Source: Flammeovirga yaeyamensis (GTDB taxonomy: Bacteria > Bacteroidota > Bacteroidia > Cytophagales > Flammeovirgaceae). Taken from it: DNA of 64,000 nt. A model generated the notes under the pieces. That model was not told the DNA's origin, did not search any database, and saw only the letters and a list, made by a program, of their open reading frames with translations. This document shows, in pieces, positions 19,201-26,849 of this stretch. Numbering within the stretch: the stretch's first letter is position 1; each line of letters begins with the position of its first letter. The stretch is from the NCBI RefSeq assembly GCF_018736045.1, contig NZ_CP076132.1, positions 908,501 to 972,500 of the forward strand. The letters run 5' to 3'. Both the position numbers and the translations under genes were made by a program.

Positions 19201-20427
19201 GATGTCGTGGTACAAACCGCAGGTCAGTTTAGAGACTTGGCCGCTTCGAGAATGTTCTTGATCAATAAGGCCGTGAAATTGGCAGCCAATGCAGATGAAA
19301 TCGTAGAGAACTATGTAAAAGCAGGTGTAGCTGATGCCGAACGTTACTTAAAAGAAAAAGGAATGTCGCCACAAAAAGCACAACGTTTTGCAGCCGATAG
19401 AGTCTTTGGTGGAGTAAATGGAAACTACGGAACGAACATCATGGGATTGGTCGAAAAAGGAGATCGTTGGGAATCGGAAGCTGAGGTTGCCACGACTTAC
19501 ATCAATAACATGGGTGCGGTTTATGGAGAAGAAGACTGGGGAGAATTTGCCGAAGGTATTTTCGAGGCAGCCCTTCAAAATACAGACGTAGTGGTTCAGC
19601 CAAGGCAAAGTAATACGTGGGGTGGTTTAAGTTTAGACCACGTCTACGAATTTATGGGTGGATTAAGTATGGCCGTAAGACACACTACAGGTAAAGATCC
19701 GGATGCTTATTTTAACGATTACAGAAATGCCAATAACGTAAAGATCCAAGGTGTAAAAGAAGCCTTGATGGTCGAAGCACGTTCCACTTTACTGAATCCT
19801 AAATACCTAAAAGGAATGATGAAAGAAGGTGCAACAAGTGCCGAAAACGTAGCCGAAACCATTAGAAATACCTACGGTTGGAACGTTATGAAACCCAAAG
19901 AAATTGATAATCACCTTTGGGATGATTTAATGGAAGTATTGGTAGAAGATAAATACAACTTAAAAACACAGGAGTTCTTTGAAAGAGAAAATCCATATGC
20001 CTTAGAAGAAGTGACTGCAGTGATGTTGGAAACCATTCGCAAAGGCTATTGGAAAGCAAGCAAAGAACAAATTGAGAAGTTGATCGATGTGCATCAAGAA
20101 ATGATTGACAAGCACAATGCTGGCTGTAGCGAGTTTGTGTGTGATAACATCAAATTGAAAGATTTTATAGTGGAAAACTCTAGCAATCAACAATTGAAAG
20201 AAAGTTATCAACAGCAAATTGCAAAAATCAGAGAGTTGCCAACAAATCAGCCCACTGATGTGAAAGAAAAGAAGAGCATTCAACTTGAAAAAGAAGTGAT
20301 TCAAGAAGAAACTGTGGATAACTCAGTGGAAATCGAAGAAGGTTTAACCACGACCGAGATCGGAATCACTTTAGGAGTCCTTGCTTTACTTCTTCTTTTA
20401 ATAGGCATTTACTATAAACAAAAATAA
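16219..20427 (+). CDS. hmuS: HmuS, membrane-anchored CobN/magnesium-chelatase-H-like protein
   Basis: 1402 aa, in the size range of CobN/BchH large chelatase subunits. A transmembrane segment lies at residues ~14-30 and another at ~1378-1398, so the bulk is held at the membrane, most simply on the periplasmic side. The CobN signature is clear: HFGTHGSLEFTPGKQ near 549 and the run GSTPHFYVYTISNIGEG after it. A lysine-rich coiled segment (~785-850) interrupts the homology. In haem operons this family replaces the cobaltochelatase role, and a dechelatase function that takes iron from haem has been proposed. It starts 129 bases after hmuY and is followed at 2 bases by hmuT. Confidence 0.87.
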   Translation: MKFIKANKKKILSSAGILLGMLLVYLYYATQVSVTQIAFIDFSEFQLSKINKVNDNDWIEINSLSKKNIDKASSYDVIYLFGRGLSLSADEQRALMKAGHMGTKVYVYASGNDDYNMLSNVDSLSKIEIDAYMDNGGEENYHQLLNFSRVNIDKKAWFLPEVKSPEIIPEDAYLSMGTTKAFTELDKVIDDQKKNKTYVDGQPTVALLTSVPGPFNANPDHIFDLQKALFQRGLNVITITSHKNRVAMMKETAPDLVVYLPHGRLAGHSREDVGKWLEEHNIPVLSPLSIFQKKEDWENSQKGMSGGMLSMNVVLPELDGAVAPYAFAVEMKDESGFLKFKGIPERIDRLADMCKNYVNIKKKPKSEQKIAIYYFKGPGMNAMVASNLEVEQSLYNTLKMLKAQGFKVDNMPKDQKAFHELIQKNGLVLGPYAKGKFNDFVKTADPVLVDTASYQQWTSKDLTKSAYGEVVKKFGDAPGEYLSVKEKDNAYIAVSRLDFGNVVMLPQPMPGLGDDSFKLVHGAKAAPPHPYIASYLWTKNDFKADAIIHFGTHGSLEFTPGKQVGLSSNDWSDALIGSTPHFYVYTISNIGEGIIAKRRSYATTVTHLTAPFTEGEVHNELKSLEEKLDKFYSVENANLKAKYKKSAIDLAKKMKIDEDLQLDFSGEVSDSSLFAISQYVEEIGNSKVANGLYSLGRPYTEKQLNETSLLMSLDPIAYSLAQLDVADGKIDQKQAEDARYFDKHYRQPSKSILKKLLTSRVTLTQAQNQMISKERLAKIEGWKKEEAIAKAHAKKHQKKKVDGKSGASQVKKKLEIPKEELLKQRAEAQKKGAIARKKMLYTQNVQNVFVGLENLLKSKENLKISTKQEQLSLVNGVKGGHILPTSGGDPIANAYAVPTGRNLYSIDAEATPSKESWELGKSLGKKLLDHHFEKNGEYPKKVSFTLWASSFIETEGATFAEILYLLGVEPVRGPYGKVMDVQLIPSEELDRPRVDVVVQTAGQFRDLAASRMFLINKAVKLAANADEIVENYVKAGVADAERYLKEKGMSPQKAQRFAADRVFGGVNGNYGTNIMGLVEKGDRWESEAEVATTYINNMGAVYGEEDWGEFAEGIFEAALQNTDVVVQPRQSNTWGGLSLDHVYEFMGGLSMAVRHTTGKDPDAYFNDYRNANNVKIQGVKEALMVEARSTLLNPKYLKGMMKEGATSAENVAETIRNTYGWNVMKPKEIDNHLWDDLMEVLVEDKYNLKTQEFFERENPYALEEVTAVMLETIRKGYWKASKEQIEKLIDVHQEMIDKHNAGCSEFVCDNIKLKDFIVENSSNQQLKESYQQQIAKIRELPTNQPTDVKEKKSIQLEKEVIQEETVDNSVEIEEGLTTTEIGITLGVLALLLLLIGIYYKQK

Positions 20428-20429
20428 TT

Positions 20430-21095
20430 ATGGAAGGGGTTTTCTTTTTAATACTTTCCATGAGTTTTATTCTAATGATTGTAGACCGATGGCAGTTTCG
20501 ACCGCTGCCGTTGGTCATTAGATATTTTATGATCAGTGCCGTAGCATTACTGTCGTTTAACACAATTATTAGTCAGAGTAAAAGCCATTGGTTTCAGGAA
20601 ATGATGAGCGAACAATGGGTATTGATGTTCTTCTCCTTTCTGATCATCGAAATGGGTTTAGGAATTCTTTTCTCACGATTTTCGTCCAATAGCATCATTC
20701 AAAAAGTACATCAATTATTCGCCTTTGTGCCAAGACCCACCTCTATTTGTGCTATTCTATTGATAGAAATTTTAGTCTTTGATGCCGTACATGGTTGGAG
20801 TTTTAAGGCAGTAAGTATCACCTATGCCATCAGCTTAATGCTTATTGGAGTGGGTACTTACTTTTTGTTCAGAAATCACAAATCAATCAATAAATTAAAA
20901 TCGGTGATCGTAACGGTATTTAGTATACTTCAATTGTTATTGATCTCGACTTTAATCAACCCACAAAAATTAGAAAACAGCGTAAACGCATCATTTGATG
21001 TACAATCCTCACTCATCGTCCTATTATTATTCTTAGGATTCGCGTTGGTAGGATTCTTAATATCACTTAGAAAAAGTTATGGATTACGTAAATAA
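20430..21095 (+). CDS. hmuT: HmuT-like polytopic membrane protein
   Basis: 221 aa with about six hydrophobic segments and no recognised enzymatic motif. It begins 2 bases after hmuS and overlaps hmuU by 17 bases. The position between the CobN-like and ExbB-like genes is the hmuT position of Bacteroidota haem operons, which is the main reason for the name. A role as a channel or scaffold for the HmuS/HmuU complex is inference. Confidence 0.65.
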   Translation: MEGVFFLILSMSFILMIVDRWQFRPLPLVIRYFMISAVALLSFNTIISQSKSHWFQEMMSEQWVLMFFSFLIIEMGLGILFSRFSSNSIIQKVHQLFAFVPRPTSICAILLIEILVFDAVHGWSFKAVSITYAISLMLIGVGTYFLFRNHKSINKLKSVIVTVFSILQLLLISTLINPQKLENSVNASFDVQSSLIVLLLFLGFALVGFLISLRKSYGLRK

Positions 21096-21684
21096 AATAT
21101 TGTTTTGGATCTCATCAGGATTGATGTTTCCAACCGTCGTTGCCCTTATCGTTATGTTTGTCGTATCTCTTGTGAAATTAGGAGAAAACTATCAGGCATT
21201 TATTCAGAGAGTACGACAAAAGAAGGTGATAAAACCTTATATAGATCAATTAAAATTATCATTGGTTCAGCCCGAATTCGAATCAAATTCTATCTTGATG
21301 TCTAGCATCAAAGAGTTGTTCACATTCCAAGACTCTTTAGTAAGAAGAGAGCGAGTAGTGGCAGAATTCGAAGCCAAAGGGAGAAAATCATTAAGTATCC
21401 TAAAGAACTTAGCCAAGATGGGACCGGTAGTCGGACTAATGGGAACACTTATTCCTATGGGACCAGCCTTAGTCGGTTTATCTTCTGGCGATATAGCTTC
21501 GATGGCCAACAATATGCAAATGGCCTTCGCCACTACTGTAGTCGGATTAATCATCGGAGGGATCGGATTTGTCCTTCAGAACTTCCAACAAAGATGGTTT
21601 GCCGAAGACTACGCTACCTTAGTTTTTATTGTTGATTTAATGCAAGAAGAAAATGAGAAGAAGAAACAACCCGTTCTTAAATAA
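21079..21684 (+). CDS. hmuU: HmuU, MotA/TolQ/ExbB-family proton channel protein
   Basis: 201 aa. The family core is at residues ~110-185: LAKMGPVVGLMGTLIPMGPA, then AFATTVVGLIIGGIGFVLQ, flanked by an N-terminal membrane segment (~8-32) and a basic cytoplasmic loop. This matches the proton-conducting partner of TonB/Tol-type motors. With the single-span DUF2149 protein encoded next (32-base overlap), it probably forms an ExbB/ExbD-like motor dedicated to HmuS. Confidence 0.85.
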   Translation: MDYVNKILFWISSGLMFPTVVALIVMFVVSLVKLGENYQAFIQRVRQKKVIKPYIDQLKLSLVQPEFESNSILMSSIKELFTFQDSLVRRERVVAEFEAKGRKSLSILKNLAKMGPVVGLMGTLIPMGPALVGLSSGDIASMANNMQMAFATTVVGLIIGGIGFVLQNFQQRWFAEDYATLVFIVDLMQEENEKKKQPVLK

Positions 21685-21991
21685 CGAAGACGATATCGAT
21701 CCGGTAGCATCAGTAGCCAATCTATTTGATGTTGCCATGGTCTTCGCCGTCGCCCTCATGATTGCATTAGTAACCCGCTTCAACATGCAAGAATTCTTCA
21801 CCGACGAAGACTTCACCATCGTAAAAAATCCTGGAAAGGAACAGATGGAAATCATCACCAAGAAAGGAAAAGAAATTACGAAATATAAACCCTCAGAAAA
21901 CCAAGATAAAAAAGAATCTGGAGACAAAGGCAAGAAGATTGGTACGGCGTATCAGTTGGAAAGCGGGGAGGTGATTTATATTGAAGACTAA
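21653..21991 (+). CDS. hmuV: HmuV, DUF2149 single-span membrane protein
   Basis: 112 aa. Residues ~14-42 (DPVASVANLFDVAMVFAVAL) are the DUF2149 signature and the only membrane helix; the C-terminal half is charged. It overlaps hmuU by 32 bases and is last in the operon. Size, topology and pairing with an ExbB-like protein suggest an ExbD/MotB-like stator partner. No Hmu-dedicated terminator is visible, but the family C palindrome at 22082 followed by GATGCTTTTTT could end the transcript. Confidence 0.8.
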   Translation: MRRRNNPFLNNEDDIDPVASVANLFDVAMVFAVALMIALVTRFNMQEFFTDEDFTIVKNPGKEQMEIITKKGKEITKYKPSENQDKKESGDKGKKIGTAYQLESGEVIYIED

Positions 21992-22067
21992 TTTTAAATA
22001 GGTAGTAGGTAGCAGGTAGTAGGTGCTAAGTTAACGCTCGTTTTTTTGGAAGAGAGTCGGATGTAAT

Positions 22068-22114
22068 GAGAGTATCAAAAGCCCAGGATTTTAATCCTGG
22101 GGATGCTTTTTTGA
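22068..22114. repeat. Family C palindrome block
   Basis: CCCAGGATTTTAATCCTGGG (22082-22101) is flanked by GAGAGTATCAAAAG and GATGCTTTTTT, the same flanks as at 12281-12320 but with different, compensated arm bases. It can act as a terminator for the hmu operon. Confidence 0.75.
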
Positions 22115-22144
22115 AGGTAAGAAGTAAGAGGTTATGCCCGCCTT

Positions 22145-22209
22145 GCGCAAATGTTAAGCGATAGCGACATTTGTGCCTATAAACGTTAGAGGTCTCCCGA
22201 CCTCGTTTA
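22145..22209 (+). repeat. Family A dispersed double-hairpin repeat, copy 3
   Basis: GCGCAAATGT/ACATTTGTGC and AGGTC/GACCT stems inside TAAACG/CGTTTA arms. Nearly identical to the copy at 4576-4640. Confidence 0.85.
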
Positions 22210-22333
22210 CTATTTGCAAAAGGGCTAAAGTCTATGTTGTAATAATAATAAAACTATCCATAAACTGACTCGAATTGTACAAAAAGGCAATGGAATAGGA
22301 CAAATCCCGAGTCGGATACCCTAAAAACCAAAA

Positions 22334-22655
22334 TCAATTATTGAAATTATAATCAAGCAGCATCGAAGAATAGCTTGGAATATCCATATCCAAAGGAGGC
22401 GGTGTAAACTCTCCGTCTTCTCAACCTAAAATCTTAACTTCTTCCATAAAATCTCTATATGAACTAACCCAAAATCAACTCATTCTCCCCAAGGAGGAGG
22501 TGCAACCCCTCTAGCTCTATCAGTGTATGAAGCTCCCACCCAGTATCTATACACTCCCCAACCCAAACATCAGAATAATAATCCCCAATCCTCCTTGTAA
22601 AACCCATCCAAATACAAGTAATTAGTATCACAAATCAAGAACTTAAAGCGAAAGT
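22334..22655 (-). pseudogene. Probable decayed protein-coding remnant
   Basis: On the minus strand, frames with protein-like composition are interrupted by stops and shifts. One reads YLYLDGFYKEDWGLLF, stop, CLGWGVYRYWVGASYTDRA and on to PPPWGE. After a shift, the final ~26 codons (from 22414) read EFTPPPLDMDIPSYSSMLL and end at a stop at 22334. I do not recognise the family. The aromatic-rich composition argues for former coding sequence, but this could be chance. Confidence 0.3.
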
Positions 22656-22672
22656 AGAGGTCAAATAAGAAT

Positions 22673-23374
22673 ATGAGCCAAGATTCTGTGGAAATACTAA
22701 ACCAAAACAAAGCATCAAACTTTATTTATGTCGAAGCTCTATTACCGATACTATTCATCTGTTTACCGTTATCAAGGTATTTGGAAGAATTGATATTTCC
22801 CTTTGGAATAGTATTATTAATACTAGCATATTTTAGAGTTCGAAAAGCATTAGCCTTTGAAAGAATTTCATTAGATATCAGCAGAGAAGAGTTACTTGAA
22901 GTGATGCAAAGAGTCACAAAAGAATTATATGATGTACATCAAAATAAGGTGACGAATACTTTATATAAATTTCAGATGATAGGTTTTCGATATACTGAAG
23001 ATTATTTATTAAAGATAGATGGAAACGAAGTTCTACTTCAAAGTTATTATTCAGGTGTTCGAGCATTCTTTTTATTATTTAAAAAACCATCAACATTTAA
23101 AAATTGCTTTTTAAAGCATCTAATTGATGTAAAAGAAGGTATTCCCTACGATATAGCTTTAAGGATAAAAAGAGAAAATAGACTTCGAAAAAATGAGTTA
23201 AAGAAAGGACAGTACTTAATGAATTTTTCAATTTCTATCTTTGGAGCTATTCTCATTTATGCAGTTTTAGGTAGTCAAAGTAGGCCACTGGAGACCACTA
23301 TTCCAGGTGTTATATTGGGTATGCTTGGGATTGGTTTAGCATACTATCTCAAGAAAAAGAAATTTAAGATATAA
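22673..23374 (+). CDS. Hypothetical membrane protein
   Basis: 233 aa, not recognised. Two hydrophobic segments near residues 20-55 (ALLPILFICLPLSRYLEELI onward) and two near 185-225 bracket a charged, lysine-rich central domain (~60-180) that should be cytoplasmic. The basic tail KKKKFKI fits a cytoplasmic C-terminus. It stands alone, 91 bases before the next co-directional gene, in a run of unrelated small accessory genes. Confidence 0.65.
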   Translation: MSQDSVEILNQNKASNFIYVEALLPILFICLPLSRYLEELIFPFGIVLLILAYFRVRKALAFERISLDISREELLEVMQRVTKELYDVHQNKVTNTLYKFQMIGFRYTEDYLLKIDGNEVLLQSYYSGVRAFFLLFKKPSTFKNCFLKHLIDVKEGIPYDIALRIKRENRLRKNELKKGQYLMNFSISIFGAILIYAVLGSQSRPLETTIPGVILGMLGIGLAYYLKKKKFKI

Positions 23375-23465
23375 ATTTCGTAAGAGTTATTTCTTTGACT
23401 ATGAAATAAATAGATCTATATTTATCCAACTAATTATTCACTAATCAAAAACAAACTAATTTTTT

Positions 23466-24023
23466 ATGACCAAAAAGCTAATCACTCTTTTCATCTTTTG
23501 TCTATGGTCAATGACATCATTTGCTCAACTTGATGCGACAACTTCAAAGAAACTAGATCAGTATTTAGAGGAAAATACCAAAGTAACTCACAAGGAAATT
23601 GTGGGAGAGGCTATTTCTAAAATTCTGAAGCATAAAGTGTATTTCATCAGTATGAGAATACAAGGGATGTATAATATTACTGGATTTAACACTAGCGAAT
23701 TTATTGTTATCGAAATAGGCGATAAAGTAAAGAGATTTGAGTGGGAAAACACAAATACAGATATGCCAGAATTTCTTTGTTATATCAAGGATGACTTTGT
23801 GTTAAATGAGAAAACCGCCCAAATGTTTCAAGATTTGCTCGATAAAATCTATCCGGTAGAAGATTGGAAAAGCCAACACAAAGAATTTTTGCAAAAAGAT
23901 GGGAAGTGGTATTTTTTAAGAGATAAATTCTTCGACAAAAAACAAGGATTTGAAATTACTGTAGATGATAATGGTAAAATTACCTTTATCAAGTATATCC
24001 TAAAGTTTGAAATAGATCAATAA
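23466..24023 (+). CDS. Hypothetical secreted protein
   Basis: 185 aa, not recognised. A clear Sec signal peptide (residues 1-21, cleavage after SFAQ) has no lipobox, so a periplasmic location is likely. The mature part is mixed alpha/beta with many charged residues and no cysteine pair or catalytic motif. It ends 29 bases before the next lipoprotein gene, so the two may be co-transcribed. Confidence 0.65.
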   Translation: MTKKLITLFIFCLWSMTSFAQLDATTSKKLDQYLEENTKVTHKEIVGEAISKILKHKVYFISMRIQGMYNITGFNTSEFIVIEIGDKVKRFEWENTNTDMPEFLCYIKDDFVLNEKTAQMFQDLLDKIYPVEDWKSQHKEFLQKDGKWYFLRDKFFDKKQGFEITVDDNGKITFIKYILKFEIDQ

Positions 24024-24052
24024 AAATCAAGTAAACTAAAACTATAATTAAA

Positions 24053-24844
24053 ATGAAAACCTTAAAACTATTCTGTTTAGCTATTATATCATTAATAGTC
24101 TTTTCATCATGTGACAACGATGAAACATCTCCTTCGGATCAAGGATTAGTACCAGGGACAATCAGTGCCAAGTGGGAAATCAACAATAGAAGTGAATTCA
24201 CTTCTTTCGAGTTTAATGAAAGTGGGAGTTATATCATCAGACAAACAATTGCTCCAGCTGATTATGTAGAAGATGTCCTCTATTTTGGGCAGTATGAGAT
24301 TATTGATGAAGAGACAATAGACTTACATGGTTATGGTATCCTATCTAATGTACAATTGAGCAACAATGAAATCAGCTTTACTTTAAGACAGACCAATAGT
24401 GAAACTGATATTGAACTTGTAGCATCGAAAGCAGAGGAAATGGAATCGACCCAAAGAACCTCTTTACTTTGTAAAACATGGAAGTTGGTATCAATTGATG
24501 GTCAAAGTATTGTAGGTACAGAAATGGATCTAACAGTTCTTTTTTCAAAAGCCGGAACCTATTTAGTTCAGTTTAAATATTCTTCAGAAGATTTTGAAGG
24601 CGGACTTGCACATTGGAGATGGGCAAACAAAAATGAAGAACAAATACAATACGATTGGCAAGAAACTCCAGATTGGGAATCACCAGGGTTGGTCGATATT
24701 AGAAATTTAACATCAAATAGTTTAACCATTGTAGAAGAAGATATGGTGTATGAATTAAGTGCTGTGGAGTATTCTAGTTCTGCCAAGCTTTCAGTATCTA
24801 AGGAATCATCTTCTAGAAAAAAAACTGGAGTATTTTCTAAATAA
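24053..24844 (+). CDS. Lipocalin-like lipoprotein with two tandem modules
   Basis: 263 aa. The signal peptide ends in a lipobox (VFSSC, Cys20) followed by acidic residues. Two internal modules each look like the Bacteroidota lipocalin-like fold: residues ~33-120 (SAKWEINNRSEFTSFEFNES) and ~140-235 (LLCKTWKLVSIDGQSIVGTE). The first is preceded by a short linker. Ligand binding is a family-level inference and the ligand is unknown. A serine/lysine-rich tail follows. Confidence 0.65.
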   Translation: MKTLKLFCLAIISLIVFSSCDNDETSPSDQGLVPGTISAKWEINNRSEFTSFEFNESGSYIIRQTIAPADYVEDVLYFGQYEIIDEETIDLHGYGILSNVQLSNNEISFTLRQTNSETDIELVASKAEEMESTQRTSLLCKTWKLVSIDGQSIVGTEMDLTVLFSKAGTYLVQFKYSSEDFEGGLAHWRWANKNEEQIQYDWQETPDWESPGLVDIRNLTSNSLTIVEEDMVYELSAVEYSSSAKLSVSKESSSRKKTGVFSK

Positions 24845-24874
24845 AATTCTTCTATTTTTTTGATGGGAATAACT

Positions 24875-24937
24875 GGCGCAGATGTTAAGCGATAGCGACA
24901 TCTGTGCCCATTAACGTTAGAGGTCTCCCGACCTCGT
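24875..24937 (+). repeat. Family A dispersed double-hairpin repeat, copy 4
   Basis: GGCGCAGATGT pairs with ACATCTGTGCC: relative to copy 1, both sides of the stem have changed (A to G, T to C), keeping the pairing. The second hairpin AGGTC/GACCT is intact. The outer right arm is degraded. Confidence 0.85.
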
Positions 24938-24954
24938 GATACATATACCAGAAA

Positions 24955-25040
24955 AATCATCAAAAATTAAACTATAATAGATTTTTGAGCATATATTAAC
25001 TGTATATTAGATACCAAAACTAAAGAAAAGTATAATTTTG
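24955..25040 (+). repeat. Family B two-box repeat, copy 2
   Basis: The left box AAATTAAACTATAATAGAT starts at 24964 and the right box AAACTAAAGAAAAGTATAA at 25017, 53 bases apart. The left box lies in a TCAAAAAT/ATTTTTGA stem. The copy lies 119 bases before the TerB-like gene. Confidence 0.7.
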
Positions 25041-25158
25041 ATGTCAAATTGATGTTTTGATGACTTTATTAAATAATGTTATAAAACACAACTAACCTCA
25101 TATCAAAGTTCGTAAGATATTGAGTGAGTAAACTATTTAAACATAAACAAATCTAATC

Positions 25159-25536
25159 ATGTCTGATAAAGAAAAATTATACGAGATCTTAGGAGAACTT
25201 TTATTCGTTGTAGCCAAAGCTGATGGTGTCATCCAAGATGAAGAAAGACAAGCAATCGATCAGTACATCGAAAACCATCCTTACGGTGAGGACATCAAAT
25301 GGTCATTTAATTATGAAGCCAAGAAAAACACACCAATGGAAGAAGTTTACAATAAGGTATTGGACTACTGTAAACATTACGGACCCACAGCAGAGTACCA
25401 AGAGTTCGTTAATGCCATGAAAGTGGTAGCAGAAGCATCCGATGGGATCGACGATAACGAAGCAGAAGTAATGGATTCCTTCTCCAAAGAACTTCTGAAA
25501 AGATTCCAACAAGATATTGAAGGTTTAAAAGTATAA
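25159..25536 (+). CDS. TerB-like (TerB-fold) protein
   Basis: 125 aa, all-helical. Two copies of the TerB-type acidic turn are visible: AKADGVIQDEE near residues 19-29 and EASDGIDDNEAE near 94-105, each followed by a helix. TerB-fold proteins bind metals and associate with membranes; tellurite resistance is only one of their contexts. No other ter genes are nearby, so a specific tellurite role is not supported. It has its own terminator 8 bases after the stop and is monocistronic. Confidence 0.65.
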   Translation: MSDKEKLYEILGELLFVVAKADGVIQDEERQAIDQYIENHPYGEDIKWSFNYEAKKNTPMEEVYNKVLDYCKHYGPTAEYQEFVNAMKVVAEASDGIDDNEAEVMDSFSKELLKRFQQDIEGLKV

Positions 25537-25544
25537 ATAAAGAT

Positions 25545-25584
25545 TCCCCTGTTTTGAGATCCTCGAGGCAGGGGATTTTTTTTA
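25545..25584 (+). terminator. Rho-independent terminator
   Basis: TCCCCTG (25545-25551) pairs with CAGGGGA (25569-25575), followed by eight or nine T. It lies immediately after the TerB-like gene. Confidence 0.85.
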
Positions 25585-25659
25585 ATTAGGAGTTAGGAGT
25601 TGCTGAATTTAGGTTCAATTTTTTGTAACTAGAACTTTTCAATACTTAGATAAAATCCC

Positions 25660-26232
25660 ATGAACGAACTAGAACAAAATATTCAATCCTATTTCGGAAT
25701 TATTCAACCTCAAGAATTGAAAATGATTAGTTCTCTATTTCATCCTAACACTATCAAAAAGGGAGAGTTTTATCTCGAAGAAGGTAGGAGGTGTGAACAG
25801 CTTAGTTTTATTAAATCGGGTTGTTTGAGGATATATAAGAATACAGAAGATAAAGAAGTCACACAATGGATTGCTACCCAAGGATATTTTGTGACAGACC
25901 TTTCTAGTCTATTATTTGGATCTTCTGCTCGATGGAATATTCAGACATTAACTGATGTAGAACTGTACACAATCAGCGGATCAGATTATAAAAGAATAGG
26001 TGATTTGATTCCAGAATGGCACGAGTTGGAAAAGTTATTTATTGGAAAGTGTTTTACGATTTTAGAAGACAGAATTTTTAGTCATTTATCCATGACCGCC
26101 GAGGAACGATATCAATATTTCTATGATCAAAATAAAGAGTTGATCAATCAAGTTCCTTTACAATACATTGCTTCGATGTTAGGGATGACGCCTGAAACGT
26201 TCAGTAGAATTCGAAAAAAGCAGAGTTTATAA
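25660..26232 (+). CDS. Crp/Fnr-family transcriptional regulator
   Basis: 190 aa. A cyclic-nucleotide-binding-type beta roll spans ~20-115 (KKGEFYLEEGRRCEQLSFIK, then GSDYKRIGDL). A compact helix-turn-helix at the C-terminus (VPLQYIASMLGMTPETFSRI) completes it. No cysteine cluster of the FNR type is present. This short form is common in Bacteroidota, where such proteins often control a neighbouring gene; the SRPBCC gene 96 bases downstream is the obvious candidate. Confidence 0.85.
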   Translation: MNELEQNIQSYFGIIQPQELKMISSLFHPNTIKKGEFYLEEGRRCEQLSFIKSGCLRIYKNTEDKEVTQWIATQGYFVTDLSSLLFGSSARWNIQTLTDVELYTISGSDYKRIGDLIPEWHELEKLFIGKCFTILEDRIFSHLSMTAEERYQYFYDQNKELINQVPLQYIASMLGMTPETFSRIRKKQSL

Positions 26233-26328
26233 ATTCTTGATATTTATCAAGAGCAAACCCATAGTAGTTTAAGAACTTTGTGATGTACAAAAACTAATGG
26301 AAGTTTATATCACCAAAAATTAAACACA

Positions 26329-26754
26329 ATGGAAATTAAAACAGAAATTCTAATTCATTCTACACCTGAAAAAGTATGGTCAATTCTAACAGATTTTGAT
26401 AAATATCCAGAATGGAATCCTTTTATAAAATATATACAGGGTGAGGTAAAAGAAGGAAATCAGATAAAAGTGAAAATAGAACCTGAAGATGAAAAAGGAA
26501 TGAAATTTCAATCTAAGGTTTTAAGTTTCCAAAAGAACAGGGAATTGAAATGGATAGGTAGATTATTGTTCCCAGGAATATTTGATGGTGAACATCAATT
26601 TCTATTAATTGATAATGGAAACAATACCACTACTTTAAAACACAACGAGAAGTTTAAAGGTATTTTGAAAGGGTTATTAAATCTTGAAAAAACAAAAAAA
26701 GGCTTTGAATCGATGAACATCAAATTGAAAGAATTAGCAGAGAGTAATGGTTAA
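26329..26754 (+). CDS. SRPBCC (START/Bet v1-like) domain protein
   Basis: 141 aa, the standard single-domain length. The start EIKTEILIHSTPEKVWSILT and the following DFDKYPEWNPFIKYIQG are the diagnostic first strand and helices. A long C-terminal helix closes the cavity (GFESMNIKLKELAES). The fold binds hydrophobic ligands; the ligand is unknown. It is probably regulated by the Crp/Fnr-type gene just upstream. Confidence 0.8.
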   Translation: MEIKTEILIHSTPEKVWSILTDFDKYPEWNPFIKYIQGEVKEGNQIKVKIEPEDEKGMKFQSKVLSFQKNRELKWIGRLLFPGIFDGEHQFLLIDNGNNTTTLKHNEKFKGILKGLLNLEKTKKGFESMNIKLKELAESNG

Positions 26755-26849
26755 AGTAATAAGAGGTAATTTAATTTATTTCGTATTTCGTTGATTATTA
26801 CTCCTCAAAATTCTAATTTTAATGAAAAAACTAAAACCTATATTAACTC

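Larger units (their letters stand above)
21992..22672. other. Long repeat-bearing spacer with a decayed coding remnant
   Basis: From left to right it holds GGTAGTAGGTAGCAGGTAG repeats (22002-22022), the TTAACGCTCG string, a family C palindrome block, a family A double hairpin and, after 22330, minus-strand sequence with broken protein-like frames (listed separately). No intact gene. Confidence 0.6.

Noticed and set aside
16219..20427. CobN of cobalamin biosynthesis
   Set aside because: The protein is membrane-anchored at both ends and lies in a haem receptor/HmuY/ExbB-like operon without cob or chl partner genes.
25159..25536. Tellurite-resistance operon
   Set aside because: Only a TerB-fold protein is present; no terC, terD or related genes are adjacent.
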